A stretch of DNA of 37,876 nt, taken from the NCBI RefSeq assembly GCF_026413145.1, contig NZ_JAOVYZ010000015.1, positions 1 through 37,876 of the forward strand, written 5' to 3'. The position numbers and the translations under genes are program-made. The DNA comes from Limosilactobacillus kribbianus (GTDB taxonomy: Bacteria > Bacillota > Bacilli > Lactobacillales > Lactobacillaceae). How positions within the stretch are numbered: the first letter of the stretch is position 1; each line of letters starts with the position of its first letter. Below the pieces are notes generated by a model that was not told the DNA's origin, did not search any database, and saw only the letters and a list, made by a program, of their open reading frames with translations. This document shows, piece by piece, positions 8,680 through 16,002 of the stretch.

Positions 8680-9185
8680 TCATTTGCCCACCTGGATTAA
8701 GTCCGCCAAGTAACGGGCAAAATCCGGAATTGCCACCTGCATGTCGTCCTTGATCCAGCGGGAAACCGCCATCGCCGAAAGGTAGATCGTATAATCCTGA
8801 GCCATGGCATGGTAAGTGCCTTGACGGGAGACCCCCACCAAATTTTTCATTGCCTGGTAGAAAATCTCGACGACGATCATTCGGTCACGGTCATCAGTAG
8901 TGTTTTCAAAGAAGGCGTGGTGGTCGTAGACGCAGGTCAGAAATTCGGTATAGACCGCCAGATAGTCCGTACTAGTTTTGAGCCGCTTAAAAATCGGGCA
9001 ATATAGTAGCGCCAGATCCACTCATAGATTGCGTAAACATCCGTGAAATAAGTATAAAAAGTCGTCCGCGAAACCCCGGCCCGGCGGCAGACTTCCGTCA
9101 CGGAAATTCGCGACAGGGGACAGGCCTTCAGCAGCTCTTCTGTACAGGCAACAATTCTCTTCTTAGTTGTTAGCGATGTCCCCAT
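8680..9185 (-). pseudogene. TetR-family regulator, frameshifted
   Basis: The first frame (from ATG 9185) encodes a TetR helix-turn-helix: RISVTEVCRRAGVSRTTFYTYF, which I give only in part here as the recognition region VCRRAGVSRTTFYTYF, followed by YEWIWRYYIARF. The homologous C-terminal ligand domain continues in the neighbouring frame from FKRLKTSTDYL to the stop at 8680-8682. The join falls in a run of five T (minus strand) near 8990-9000, so one inserted or deleted base explains the break. The gene is otherwise complete at about 168 residues, close to small TetR/DhaS-like regulators. Decay is probably recent, or a sequencing error is present. It lies upstream of the flavoprotein gene and probably regulated it. 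Confidence 0.8.
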
Positions 9186-9232
9186 CCGCTTTTCCTCCTT
9201 TGCTCTGATCTTACCATTGTTTGCGTGATTCC

Positions 9233-9241
9233 TGTTATAAT
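9233..9241 (+). promoter_or_regulatory. Extended -10 promoter for the 9275 gene
   Basis: TGTTATAAT is an extended -10 (TG at 9233-9234, TATAAT at 9236-9241), 33 bases before the ATG. No good -35 is visible, which is normal for extended -10 promoters. The divergent frameshifted TetR gene starts 47 bases to the left. Confidence 0.6.
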
Positions 9242-9274
9242 GACAAGTGATTCTTAAAAGAAAGAAGCACCAAG

Positions 9275-9529
9275 ATGGCTCTTACCCGTTACATTTACAC
9301 CGTCCAGGAGGTCGACCTGACCTTTGAGCAATTGCCGAGCGTCAAGACCTTCGAGTACCAAAATGACGCCAGTGATTACTTCGACTCCCGGATCACCGCA
9401 CTCCAAAAGCAGTTCCCCGAAGCCGACGAAACAGCCCTCGATGACTTCGACGCGGCCGGGGTTTATTGCGACGATCAAGGGGAAAGCAAGTACATGATCA
9501 TCCTGCAACGTCAGGAATTACTCTCCTAA
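9275..9529 (+). CDS. Small acidic hypothetical protein
   Basis: An 84-residue soluble protein that I do not recognise. It is acidic overall, with a DETALDDFDAAG cluster near residues 51-62, no signal peptide and no membrane segment. It begins with ATG behind AAAGAAGC, a weak ribosome binding site, and an extended -10 promoter lies 33 bases upstream. The DUF554 gene follows 76 bases later with its own candidate -10, so co-transcription is possible but not required. Codon use and GC are like the neighbours, and the frame is clean, so it is probably a real gene of unknown function. Confidence 0.6.
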   Translation: MALTRYIYTVQEVDLTFEQLPSVKTFEYQNDASDYFDSRITALQKQFPEADETALDDFDAAGVYCDDQGESKYMIILQRQELLS

Positions 9530-9563
9530 AATGCTGGCCAAGGCTCCCTAGCCCGCTAAAATC

Positions 9564-9572
9564 TGCTAAGAT
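9564..9572 (+). promoter_or_regulatory. Extended -10 promoter for the DUF554 gene
   Basis: TGCTAAGAT (TG at 9564-9565, TAAGAT at 9567-9572) lies 33 bases before the ATG. GGGAGGAAAA just ahead of the ATG is the ribosome binding site. Confidence 0.45.
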
Positions 9573-9605
9573 TAAAGGAGCATTAAATTTGGGAGGAAAA
9601 TATTC

Positions 9606-10298
9606 ATGATCGGAACCTACGCCAACACCTGCGCGATCCTGCTCGGCACCAGTATCGGCTGCCTGCTCAAGCGCGGCATCAGCAAGAAATACGAAGAGGC
9701 CCTCTTCACCGTGATGGGTCTGGCCGCCCTGGGAATCGGGCTGGAAAACGTCATCAACAATATGCCCAAGAGTCACTACCCGGTCCTCTTCATCGTCAGC
9801 CTCGCCATCGGGGCCCTGATCGGCACCTGGTGGAACCTTGACGAGCGTTTTGCCCGCCTAATCAAGCACTTCGGTGGCAAGTCCCAGCTGGTTAAGGGAT
9901 TGGCCACCGGGATCTTACTCTGCTGCATCGGCGCCCTCTCGATCGTCGGCCCCGTCATGGCGGCGGTCCGTCACGATTCAACAATGCTCTTCACCAACGC
10001 GACCCTCGACTTCGTCACCACCATGGTTTTCGGGGCCAGTTTCGGCTGGGGAATGCTCCTGGTCGCCCCGGTCCTCTTCTGCTGGCAGGGTGGAATCTAC
10101 CTGGTCGCCAAGTACCTCTCGGCCGATTTTTTCACCGGCCCGCTGGTCACCGAGATCGCAATCGTCGGTGGCTTTTTGATCGCCACCACCGGGCTTTCCC
10201 TGCTGAAGATCAAGGAGATCAAGACGCTCAACATCTTGCCGTCCCTGCTCGTCCCGGTGATTTTCTTCATCATCAAGGACCTCACCGGCCTGTTTTAA
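9606..10298 (+). CDS. DUF554 family membrane protein
   Basis: A 230-residue integral membrane protein of the DUF554 (YdfK/YqgA-like) family. Six or seven hydrophobic segments span the chain. Typical family features are the N-terminal GTYANTCAILLGTSIG, the ALGIGLENV stretch, the ALIGTWWNLDERF segment, LLCCIGALSIVGP and a small-residue-rich FGASFGWGMLL helix. Length agrees with the family. The start ATG is preceded by GGGAGGAAAA. Function is not established for the family; a transport role is often guessed. A bidirectional terminator follows directly. Confidence 0.88.
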   Translation: MIGTYANTCAILLGTSIGCLLKRGISKKYEEALFTVMGLAALGIGLENVINNMPKSHYPVLFIVSLAIGALIGTWWNLDERFARLIKHFGGKSQLVKGLATGILLCCIGALSIVGPVMAAVRHDSTMLFTNATLDFVTTMVFGASFGWGMLLVAPVLFCWQGGIYLVAKYLSADFFTGPLVTEIAIVGGFLIATTGLSLLKIKEIKTLNILPSLLVPVIFFIIKDLTGLF

Positions 10299-10305
10299 AA
10301 CCAAC

Positions 10306-10350
10306 AATGGATCAGCACCCGTCAAATCGCGTGCTGATCCATTTGTTTTT
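10306..10350. terminator. Bidirectional terminator between DUF554 and phosphatase genes
   Basis: AATGGATCAGCAC (10306-10318) pairs perfectly with GTGCTGATCCATT (10331-10343) and is followed by TGTTTTT. It serves the convergent genes on both sides. Confidence 0.9.
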
Positions 10351-11002
10351 AAATGTCGAATTTGTGGTTGTACTCCAGTAGCTTAATGTGCCGATCAGAC
10401 GCCTCAATCGTCGTTACGCCGGCGTTAACCGGGAAGTTGCCGACCGTATCCACGCCCAGCGCGTCGGCGATCGTCCGAATGAAGGTCCCGTGGGTCACCA
10501 GTAGGATTCGGTCGCCGTCATTTGATTTCTTAATCATCCGACGAATTCCCCGCCGCCACCGGCTGACAACCTCTTCATAACTCTCAGCTTGACCGGTCGG
10601 GTCCATGTCGTGCATCATATTCCGGCCCGCCTCCAGGCTCTCGTGGCGGATGATGTCGTCGTGGTCCTGGTAGCCGTGCTGCATGGCAATCGCCCGCCAG
10701 TTGGCCTCGGAGTCCAGCCCCTCAAAGTAGCCGAAGAAGACCTCGCGGAAGGTCCGATCAGTATAAATGTCAGTTGGCTTGTGCTGAAGCTGGCTAATGA
10801 TCAGATCCCGCGTTTCAACGGCCCGTTTCAAATCGGAGGACACGACTGCACTATAAACCCGGTCCTTCAACTCCCGTCCGGTCGTCAGGGCCTGTTGCTT
10901 GCCGTGATCGTCCAGTTCAAAGTCAATCCAGCCCTGGGCCCGGTTCAAGGTGTTCAAAAAGGTCTCTCCGTGACGGACAATGTCTACCGTAATCTTTGTC
11001 AT
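10349..11002 (-). CDS. Histidine phosphatase family protein (phosphoglycerate-mutase-like)
   Basis: A 217-residue member of the histidine phosphatase superfamily. The catalytic histidine lies in IVRHGETFLN near residue 11. The second arginine of the phosphate pocket is in SSDLKRAVETRD, the acid is in FREVFFGYFEG, and the second histidine is in LLVTHGTFIRT. Together these make the 2H phosphate pocket. Length and motif spacing fit small broad-specificity phosphatases (PhoE / GpmB-like) rather than the glycolytic dPGM. It starts at ATG behind AAAGGATC, with TGCTATGAT (extended -10) about 35 bases upstream on the same strand. It appears monocistronic. The substrate cannot be assigned. Confidence 0.88.
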   Translation of the reverse strand: MTKITVDIVRHGETFLNTLNRAQGWIDFELDDHGKQQALTTGRELKDRVYSAVVSSDLKRAVETRDLIISQLQHKPTDIYTDRTFREVFFGYFEGLDSEANWRAIAMQHGYQDHDDIIRHESLEAGRNMMHDMDPTGQAESYEEVVSRWRRGIRRMIKKSNDGDRILLVTHGTFIRTIADALGVDTVGNFPVNAGVTTIEASDRHIKLLEYNHKFDI

Positions 11003-11100
11003 TTCATCCAGATCCTTTCCAATCTAAATCCGTTCTAATCATAGCACGCTAACCGCAATTTTACCCACCCAATTTGAAAATCCTGCAACACAAAATTCGG

Positions 11101-11128
11101 TTGACATTTCAAACAGATCTCCTAAAAT
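11101..11128 (+). promoter_or_regulatory. Sigma-A promoter of the Ldh_2 gene
   Basis: A consensus -35 TTGACA (11101-11106) is separated by 16 bases from the -10 TAAAAT (11123-11128). The start codon at 11176 is preceded by GAGGAGA. Confidence 0.75.
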
Positions 11129-11175
11129 AATGATAATTAAATTAAAATAAAATGAGATTGAGGAGACGGTATATT

Positions 11176-12261
11176 ATGCGAATTCAAGTCGAAGATGAGC
11201 GTCAATTTTTACAAAATGTTTTTGAAAAGCTGCATTTTTCGTCCGCGGACGGGGCATTGCTAGCCGATACCCTGGTCGACGCCGACCTGCGGGGAATCTC
11301 TTCCCACGGGATCCAGCGACTGGCCTGGTACCGCCGGATGATTAAGGACGGCACGATCGACCCGATCAAGCACGCTAGGGTCGTTCGTGAGCTGCCCGGC
11401 AGCGTTCTGATCGATGCCAACCAGAACATGGGCCAGCTGGCAGCCGTTTTGGGAATGAAGAAGATCATTGAAAAGGCCAAAAAGACCGGGGTCGCCGTAG
11501 CTGTGGTCCGCAATTCCAACCACTTCGGAATTGCTGGTTACTACAGCCGGATGGCCCTGGATGCCGGCTTGGTCGGGATCGCTTTAACTAACACCCGGCC
11601 GCTGGTAGTTCCGACCAACGCCACCCAGGCTTTCCTCGGCTCTAACGCCTTTGCCTTTGGCTTCCCGGCACAACCGCACCCGTTCATGTTCGACGGTGCC
11701 ACCTGCGTCGTCTCCGGCGGAAAGATCCAGGTTCACTCCAAGAAGGGTGACGCCCTGCCCGGCGAATGGGTCGTCGACGGCAAGCGCGAGCTAGTCACCG
11801 ATTCCGATGAGGCTGAAGACATCCTCGCCACCGCCGCCTTCACCGAGGGCGAGCAAAAGGGTGGCGGGGTCCTGACCCTTGGTGGCAAGGATGAGGTCAA
11901 CGGCAACTACAAGGGGATGGGCAATTCGATCGTGATCGAACTTTTGACCGGGATCCTCGCCCAGGGTTCCATTTCCGCCAATACCGTCAGCGGCAAGCAC
12001 GACTTCAGCCAGTTTCTCTTCGTCCTTGACCCGTCTTTCTTCGGTGACCCAAAGGTGCTGGAAAAAGACGCCACCAGCATGCTCGACCGCATTCGTCAGC
12101 TCGACCACATCCCCGGCAAAAAGATTTGGATCCCTGGTGACCGTGAATACCGCCTCCTGGATGAAAACAAGCAGCGCGGTGTCAGCGTCGATGACAAGAC
12201 CTACGATGAGATGAAAACGATCGGCGAAGAGCTGGACGTGACTGTTCCAACCGAAGCCTGA
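11176..12261 (+). CDS. Ldh_2 (malate / L-lactate dehydrogenase) family oxidoreductase
   Basis: A 361-residue NAD(P)-dependent dehydrogenase of the type-2 malate/L-lactate dehydrogenase family (MdhB, YlbC, ureidoglycolate dehydrogenase relatives). The family signature DLRGISSHGIQRL, holding the catalytic histidine, lies at about residues 40-52. VVRNSNHFGIAGYY and the NTRPLVVPTNA segment form the nucleotide and substrate pocket, and GNYKGMGNSIVIELLTGIL matches the conserved KG..L helix. The frame runs eight codons further upstream, but ATG 11176 has the ribosome binding site (GAGGAGA) and sits 48 bases past a consensus -10. It is monocistronic, with its own promoter and terminator. The true 2-hydroxyacid substrate is not evident. 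Confidence 0.88.
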   Translation: MRIQVEDERQFLQNVFEKLHFSSADGALLADTLVDADLRGISSHGIQRLAWYRRMIKDGTIDPIKHARVVRELPGSVLIDANQNMGQLAAVLGMKKIIEKAKKTGVAVAVVRNSNHFGIAGYYSRMALDAGLVGIALTNTRPLVVPTNATQAFLGSNAFAFGFPAQPHPFMFDGATCVVSGGKIQVHSKKGDALPGEWVVDGKRELVTDSDEAEDILATAAFTEGEQKGGGVLTLGGKDEVNGNYKGMGNSIVIELLTGILAQGSISANTVSGKHDFSQFLFVLDPSFFGDPKVLEKDATSMLDRIRQLDHIPGKKIWIPGDREYRLLDENKQRGVSVDDKTYDEMKTIGEELDVTVPTEA

Positions 12262-12285
12262 ATATTTTGCATTAATCATGACCCT

Positions 12286-12316
12286 AAAATGGTGCGTTTA
12301 TGCACCATTTTTTTGT
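12286..12316 (+). terminator. Rho-independent terminator of the Ldh_2 gene
   Basis: AAAATGGTGC pairs with GCACCATTTT across a short loop and is followed by a T run. Confidence 0.9.
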
Positions 12317-12332
12317 TTATGTCCCAATTTAA

Positions 12333-12386
12333 TTGACGTGAAATGAATATCTGTTAAACTAATGGTAAGGATGTAAACGCTTTACA
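12333..12386 (+). promoter_or_regulatory. Promoter with cre-like operator for a 55-residue small protein
   Basis: The -35 TTGACG (12333-12338) and extended -10 TG-T-TAAACT (TAAACT 12355-12360) are 16 bases apart. Immediately downstream is TGTAAACGCTTTACA (12372-12386), whose arms TGTAAA and TTTACA are perfect inverted repeats about CGC. The left half matches the CcpA cre half-site TGNAANCG, and the right half is shifted by one base from the consensus. It could therefore be a cre or another LacI-family operator. Its place just after the start of transcription would suit roadblock repression. Confidence 0.6.
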
Positions 12387-12409
12387 CTGAAAAGGAGGTC
12401 GTGATTATT

Positions 12410-12577
12410 ATGGCTGAAAACAGTTGGCTCGTCGATCTCTGGTTATCCGGTGATCGCCAAGGGGCACTGGCGGAGGGCTTGAACCTGGAGATGTTCCAGG
12501 AGGCCCTAGCGGACATGAATCTGACGCCGACACTTCAAGAGGAGCTGTTAGCGGAATTCGAAAGTGAAGTACTCTAA
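12410..12577 (+). CDS. Small very acidic protein, 55 residues
   Basis: An ATG with an ideal AAAGGAGG site (12391-12398) opens a 55-codon frame ending in TAA at 12575-12577. It encodes MAENSWLVDLWLSGDRQGAL followed by a leucine- and glutamate-rich helical tail. It has about twelve acidic and only one clearly basic residue. No signal peptide or transmembrane stretch is seen. The gene has its own promoter, a cre-like operator and a terminator that starts five bases after the stop, so it is a complete small transcription unit. I do not recognise the family. A carbon-source-regulated small effector is a guess; the gene itself is well supported by its signals. Confidence 0.7.
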   Translation: MAENSWLVDLWLSGDRQGALAEGLNLEMFQEALADMNLTPTLQEELLAEFESEVL

Positions 12578-12581
12578 GTTG

Positions 12582-12616
12582 AATAGCTGTCAGTCTGACT
12601 GACGGCTATTTTTTAT
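12582..12616 (+). terminator. Rho-independent terminator of the small acidic protein gene
   Basis: AATAGCTGTCAG (12582-12593) pairs with CTGACGGCTATT (12599-12610), followed by TTTTATTT. Confidence 0.85.
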
Positions 12617-12623
12617 TTGGGGC

Positions 12624-12949
12624 TTGACATTGATGAGCAAGCTTTGTATGATAATGACAATTTAATTAGAGAACGCTGAGAAAAGATGAGTAGTAGGCGC
12701 AAAGCATTCCAGAAAGCCGGGATGATGAGAACCGGTATGACGAACGCTTACGAAGATGGTCTTGGAGCATTTCCGAATCGCGAGTCACTTTGGCGAACGG
12801 TTCCCGACCGGCACCCGTTACCGTGCCCGGGTTTACCCTTTTCGGGTGTACCTAGTAAGGGCTGGGCTGTGAGGTTCGGTCGAATCCGGGTGGTAACACG
12901 CTGCTAGCGTCCCGTGGAAGAACAATTTTGTTTTTCCGCGGGATTTTTT
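12624..12949 (+). ncRNA. T-box leader (probably tRNA-Met-responsive) with its promoter
   Basis: A consensus promoter TTGACA-17-TATGAT (12624-12652) drives a leader of about 290 bases. The T-box core GGGTGGTAACACG lies at 12888-12900. The antiterminator is visible as CGGG / ACGC...GCGT / CCCG around a TGGTAAC bulge. The competing terminator pairs CCCGTGGAAGAAC (12911-12923) with GTTTTTCCGCGGG, followed by six T. Stem I includes GATGAGTAGTAG near 12687 and CCGG hairpin arms around 12720-12735. The best specifier candidate is ATG at 12737-12739 on the 3' side of stem I, which would mean methionine. That fits the downstream methionine-synthase-like gene. Specifier placement is inferred without folding. 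Confidence 0.85.
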
Positions 12950-13000
12950 GTTTTCCAGGCCCACTGCTCAGCGCTCAAGCAAAGAAAGGATCTGCATATT

Positions 13001-14140
13001 ATGACTGAATTTACTAAACGAACCACTTCCCCATTCCGCTACGATGTTGTCGGCAGTTTCCTCCGCCCGCAGCAATTAAAGGACGCTCGCGCCCAATTTG
13101 CCCAGGGGCAAATCAGTCGGGCCGAACTGACACAAGTCGAAAACCAATGCATCATTGACCTGATCAAAAAGGAAGAAGCGGTCGGCCTGCACGCCGTCAC
13201 GGACGGTGAATTCCGCCGCAGCTGGTGGCACCTCGACTTCCTCTGGGGCCTGCAGGGCGTTGAAAAGGCTCAGGCAGAAGAGGGCTACGTTTTCCATGAC
13301 GAAATTTCCCGGGCCGAGACCGCCAAAGTAGTGGGCAAGGTTAGCGGGGAAAATCATCCCTTCGTCCAGCACTTTAAGTTCACCCAGGCCCACGTCTCTG
13401 CTGGCACCCAGGTCAAGCAAACAATCCCGTCACCGGCACAGGCCCTAGCGGAGTTTGAACGTCCCGAAAACCTGGCCGGGATCAAGCAATTCTATGCTTC
13501 GCTGGACGAATTTTGCGCTGACCTGGTCAAGGCCTACAACCAGGTGATCGGTGATCTCTACCGGGCCGGTTGTCGGACCCTGCAGCTCGATGACTGTACC
13601 TGGGGTGCCCTCGCCGATTGGCACGAGCACCCGGAACACATTCCGGCCTACGGAATCGATGCCACGGCCCTTGACCGCAACAAGGAAGCCTTCGTCGAGA
13701 TCAACAATGCCGTACTCAAGGGTCTGCCAGCGGATCTGACCGTCAACACCCATGTCTGCCGTGGTAACTACCACTCCACCTGGTCCAACGCCGGGGGCCA
13801 CGATTACGTCGCCGATCCCCTCTTCACTCGCGAACGGGTCAACGCCTTCTACCTCGAATACGACAGCGAGCGCGCCGGGGGCTTTGAACCGCTGGCCCAG
13901 GTTCCGGATGACAAGTACGTGGTCGTCGGTCTGGTCACCTCGAAGTCCGGCCAGCTGGAGGATAAGGCAGCAATCATCCGCCGGCTGGAAGAGGCAGCGA
14001 AATTCCACCCGCTCGACAAGCTCTGCCTCAGTCCCCAGTGTGGCTTCTCTTCCACCGAAGAGGGCAACATCCTAACTGAGGAACAGCAGTGGAATAAGGT
14101 TCGCTTCATCAAGGAGATTGCCGAAGAGGTGTGGGGTTAA
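13001..14140 (+). CDS. MetE C-terminal-domain-type methionine synthase (YxjG/YxjH-like)
   Basis: A 379-residue protein homologous to the catalytic C-terminal half of cobalamin-independent methionine synthase, which methylates homocysteine at a zinc thiolate centre. The expected zinc ligands are visible: THVCRG (His and Cys), LEYDSERAGG (Glu) and LSPQCGFSS (Cys). The N-terminal substrate loop VTDGEFRRSWWHLDF is also typical. Single-domain proteins of this kind (B. subtilis YxjG/YxjH) lack the folate-binding half and may use another methyl donor. The ATG at 13001 follows AAAGAAAGGATC. The frame continues upstream to 12914, but that is inside the T-box terminator, so it is not coding. Expression should rise when charged tRNA-Met falls. 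Confidence 0.88.
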   Translation: MTEFTKRTTSPFRYDVVGSFLRPQQLKDARAQFAQGQISRAELTQVENQCIIDLIKKEEAVGLHAVTDGEFRRSWWHLDFLWGLQGVEKAQAEEGYVFHDEISRAETAKVVGKVSGENHPFVQHFKFTQAHVSAGTQVKQTIPSPAQALAEFERPENLAGIKQFYASLDEFCADLVKAYNQVIGDLYRAGCRTLQLDDCTWGALADWHEHPEHIPAYGIDATALDRNKEAFVEINNAVLKGLPADLTVNTHVCRGNYHSTWSNAGGHDYVADPLFTRERVNAFYLEYDSERAGGFEPLAQVPDDKYVVVGLVTSKSGQLEDKAAIIRRLEEAAKFHPLDKLCLSPQCGFSSTEEGNILTEEQQWNKVRFIKEIAEEVWG

Positions 14141-14149
14141 GGAGAAAAA

Positions 14150-14193
14150 TGAAGAGATCACTTCACTTAATGTGGAGCGGTCTCTTTGCTTTT
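14150..14193 (+). terminator. Probable terminator after the methionine synthase gene
   Basis: AAGAGATC at 14152-14159 can pair with GGTCTCTT near 14179-14186, with a long loop that can pair further (CAC / GTG), followed by TGCTTTT. The stem is less strong than others in the window. Confidence 0.55.
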
Positions 14194-14220
14194 ATCAGCC
14201 GGTTTTCAAAATATTAAATT

Positions 14221-14273
14221 CAAGTGAAGCATTGATCATTTCACTTGCAAGCTCCTGCAATCTCTCCTACACT
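14221..14273 (+). promoter_or_regulatory. gntK: gntK promoter with inverted-repeat operator
   Basis: CAAGTGAA (14221-14228) and TTCACTTG (14240-14247) form a perfect 8-bp inverted repeat with an 11-base spacer. The right arm overlaps a candidate -35 TTGCAA (14245-14250), 17 bases from TACACT (14268-14273). This placement fits a repressor site. No gntR gene lies in the window, so the regulator would act from elsewhere. Confidence 0.5.
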
Positions 14274-14309
14274 GAAAGCAAATTTCCATACTATAAAGGA
14301 GCAAAAAAA

Positions 14310-15848
14310 ATGAATTACTTAATCGGTGTCGACGTCGGCACCACTGCCACCAAAGCAATTCTCTACGGCCAGGGCGGGCAGATACTTGCCAAAGTCAGCG
14401 TCAGCTACCCGCTTCACCGTGACGTCAGCGGGATGGCGGAACAGGATCCCGAACAGATTGTGGCCGCGGTCGAAAAGGTCATTCACGATACTGCCGCCCA
14501 GGCCGATCCGCGAAAAGGCCAGGTGGCGGCCGTCGCTTTTTCCAGCGCCAATCAAAGCCTGCTCCTCCTCGATGAGGATTTTCATCCCCTCTCTCGGATC
14601 ATCACCTGGGCCGACACCCGCGCGCGCCCGATTGCTTTTCGCCTGAAGCATTCGCCGCTGGGTCCGCAGATTTACGGGCGAACGGGAACCCCGATCCACC
14701 CGATGTCACCGCTCACCAAAATCATGTGGCTCAATCGCGAACACCCCGAGCTGATTCGCCGCACCCGTTACTTCGGTGACATCAAGTCCTACCTCTTTTA
14801 CCGCTTCTTCGGTACCTTCCAGGTCGATATTTCAATTGCCTCCTGCACGGGGATGATGAATATCGCCACCGGTGATTGGGATGAAACAGCTCTGAAATTG
14901 GCTGAGATCGACCGCGACCAGCTGCCGACAATTGTCAACGGTACCAGCCAGGCGATCGGCCTCAATCCTGCCGCCCAGGCCAAGATGGGGCTTCCCGTCA
15001 ACACTCCCTTCGTCTACGGCGCCTTTGACGGGGCCCTTTCCAACCTCGGCGTCGGCGCCACCCGCAAGGATACGGTTGCGATCACCATTGGCACCTCCGC
15101 GGGCGTCCGGGCCATCACCGACCACCCTGTCGTTGATCCCCACCAGCGACTGTTTTGCTACGCGGTCGATCGGGGACGCTGGGTGATCGGCGGCCCACTC
15201 AACAATGGCGGTGCCGTCTACCAATGGGCGGTGGAGAACTTGGTCAACACCCCCGCCGTTAAGAACGGCAAAACCAACCCCTATGAGCTGGCGAACCGCG
15301 TTATCGCCAGCGTCCCGGCCGGCGCCCACGGCCTGCTCTTTCTGCCCTTCCTCGGTGGCGGCCGAGCCCCACTGTGGAATTCCAACGCCCGCGGAAGCTA
15401 CTTCGGCCTCTCTGAACTGCACACCCGGTCCGACATGCTCCGGGCAGTCATGGAAGGCATCTGCATGAACGTGGCCACCGTCTACAGTGCGGTTTGCGAC
15501 CTGGTCGGCACGCCGGCCCAGGTCACGGCTACCGGTGGCTTCACGCGTTCGCTTGTCTGGCGGCAAATGCTGGCCGACGTTCTGAACTGCCCGGTCAACA
15601 TCCCCGCGGCTTACGAATCTGGCTGCCTGGGTGCAGCCACCATGGCGGCGCTCAGTCTGGGGATGATTGATGATCTCGGTGCCGTTAAAAAAATGGTGGG
15701 CAAGGTCGTGACCTACCAGCCGGATCCCCACGATGCCGATATCTACCGAGAAATGATGCCGCTCTTTCGCCAACTGGAGACCCTGCTGACCCCTGCCTAC
15801 TCGACCGTTGCCAAACTGCAACAAAAACTTGATCGTGACGACCGTTAA
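14310..15848 (+). CDS. gntK: Gluconokinase (FGGY family)
   Basis: A 512-residue FGGY-family carbohydrate kinase that phosphorylates gluconate to 6-phosphogluconate, feeding the phosphoketolase pathway of heterofermentative lactobacilli. The N-terminal phosphate loop is GVDVGTTATKAILYG. The central WADTRA..I and ASCTGMMNIATGDWDE segments, then AFDGALSNLGVG, TIGTSAGVRA and the C-terminal TATGGFTRSLVWRQMLADVL, all match gluconate kinases. The GTSAGVR signature and the length of about 510 favour GntK over xylulokinase or glycerol kinase. The ATG at 14310 is preceded by AAAGGAGC; the open frame back to 14118 overlaps a terminator and the promoter and is not used. No gluconate permease is adjacent. 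A strong terminator overlaps the stop. Confidence 0.85.
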   Translation: MNYLIGVDVGTTATKAILYGQGGQILAKVSVSYPLHRDVSGMAEQDPEQIVAAVEKVIHDTAAQADPRKGQVAAVAFSSANQSLLLLDEDFHPLSRIITWADTRARPIAFRLKHSPLGPQIYGRTGTPIHPMSPLTKIMWLNREHPELIRRTRYFGDIKSYLFYRFFGTFQVDISIASCTGMMNIATGDWDETALKLAEIDRDQLPTIVNGTSQAIGLNPAAQAKMGLPVNTPFVYGAFDGALSNLGVGATRKDTVAITIGTSAGVRAITDHPVVDPHQRLFCYAVDRGRWVIGGPLNNGGAVYQWAVENLVNTPAVKNGKTNPYELANRVIASVPAGAHGLLFLPFLGGGRAPLWNSNARGSYFGLSELHTRSDMLRAVMEGICMNVATVYSAVCDLVGTPAQVTATGGFTRSLVWRQMLADVLNCPVNIPAAYESGCLGAATMAALSLGMIDDLGAVKKMVGKVVTYQPDPHDADIYREMMPLFRQLETLLTPAYSTVAKLQQKLDRDDR

Positions 15849-15894
15849 AAAAGATGCCGCTAAGCACATTGCTCTGCTTGGCGGCATCTTTTTT
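15847..15894 (+). terminator. Strong terminator of gntK
   Basis: AAAAAAGATGCCGC pairs with GCGGCATCTTTTTT, and inner AAGCA / TGCTT extends the stem. It ends in a T run. Confidence 0.92.
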
Positions 15895-15900
15895 GTCTTC

Positions 15901-15967
15901 GTTGCTAATTTTGCAACCCCGCGTCAACTTTTTCGCGCTAGGCAGATGCTCCTTCAGGATTTACTAT
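15901..15967 (+). promoter_or_regulatory. Upstream element 1 of a twin pair (GTTG-N9-CAAC, then CGTCAACTTTT) and -10
   Basis: GTTG at 15901, CAAC at 15914-15917, and CGTCAACTTTTTCGC at 15922-15936 match element 2 (16737 onward) base for base at the key positions and in the same order. The GTCAAC block lies 34-35 bases before a -10 candidate TACTAT (15962-15967), the same distance as in the second copy. This points to a binding site for a shared regulator upstream of the -35 region. Confidence 0.6.
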
Positions 15968-16002
15968 TATTTTGTAAGCAAAACAGAAGGGAGCCTTTTA
16001 TC

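Noticed and set aside
12372-12386. Perfect consensus cre site
   Set aside because: The palindrome has a three-base centre, so the right half is one base off the CcpA consensus. I report it only as cre-like.
12686-12907. 73-codon ORF inside the T-box leader
   Set aside because: It overlaps stem I, the T-box core and the antiterminator, has no ribosome binding site, and is better explained as structured RNA.
12914-13000. Upstream GTG start for the methionine synthase
   Set aside because: The extra 29 codons lie in the T-box terminator. ATG 13001 has its own ribosome binding site.
14832-15887. 351-codon minus-strand ORF opposite gntK
   Set aside because: A shadow of a high-GC gene. The sense frame has all gluconokinase motifs; the antisense has no recognisable family and covers a terminator.
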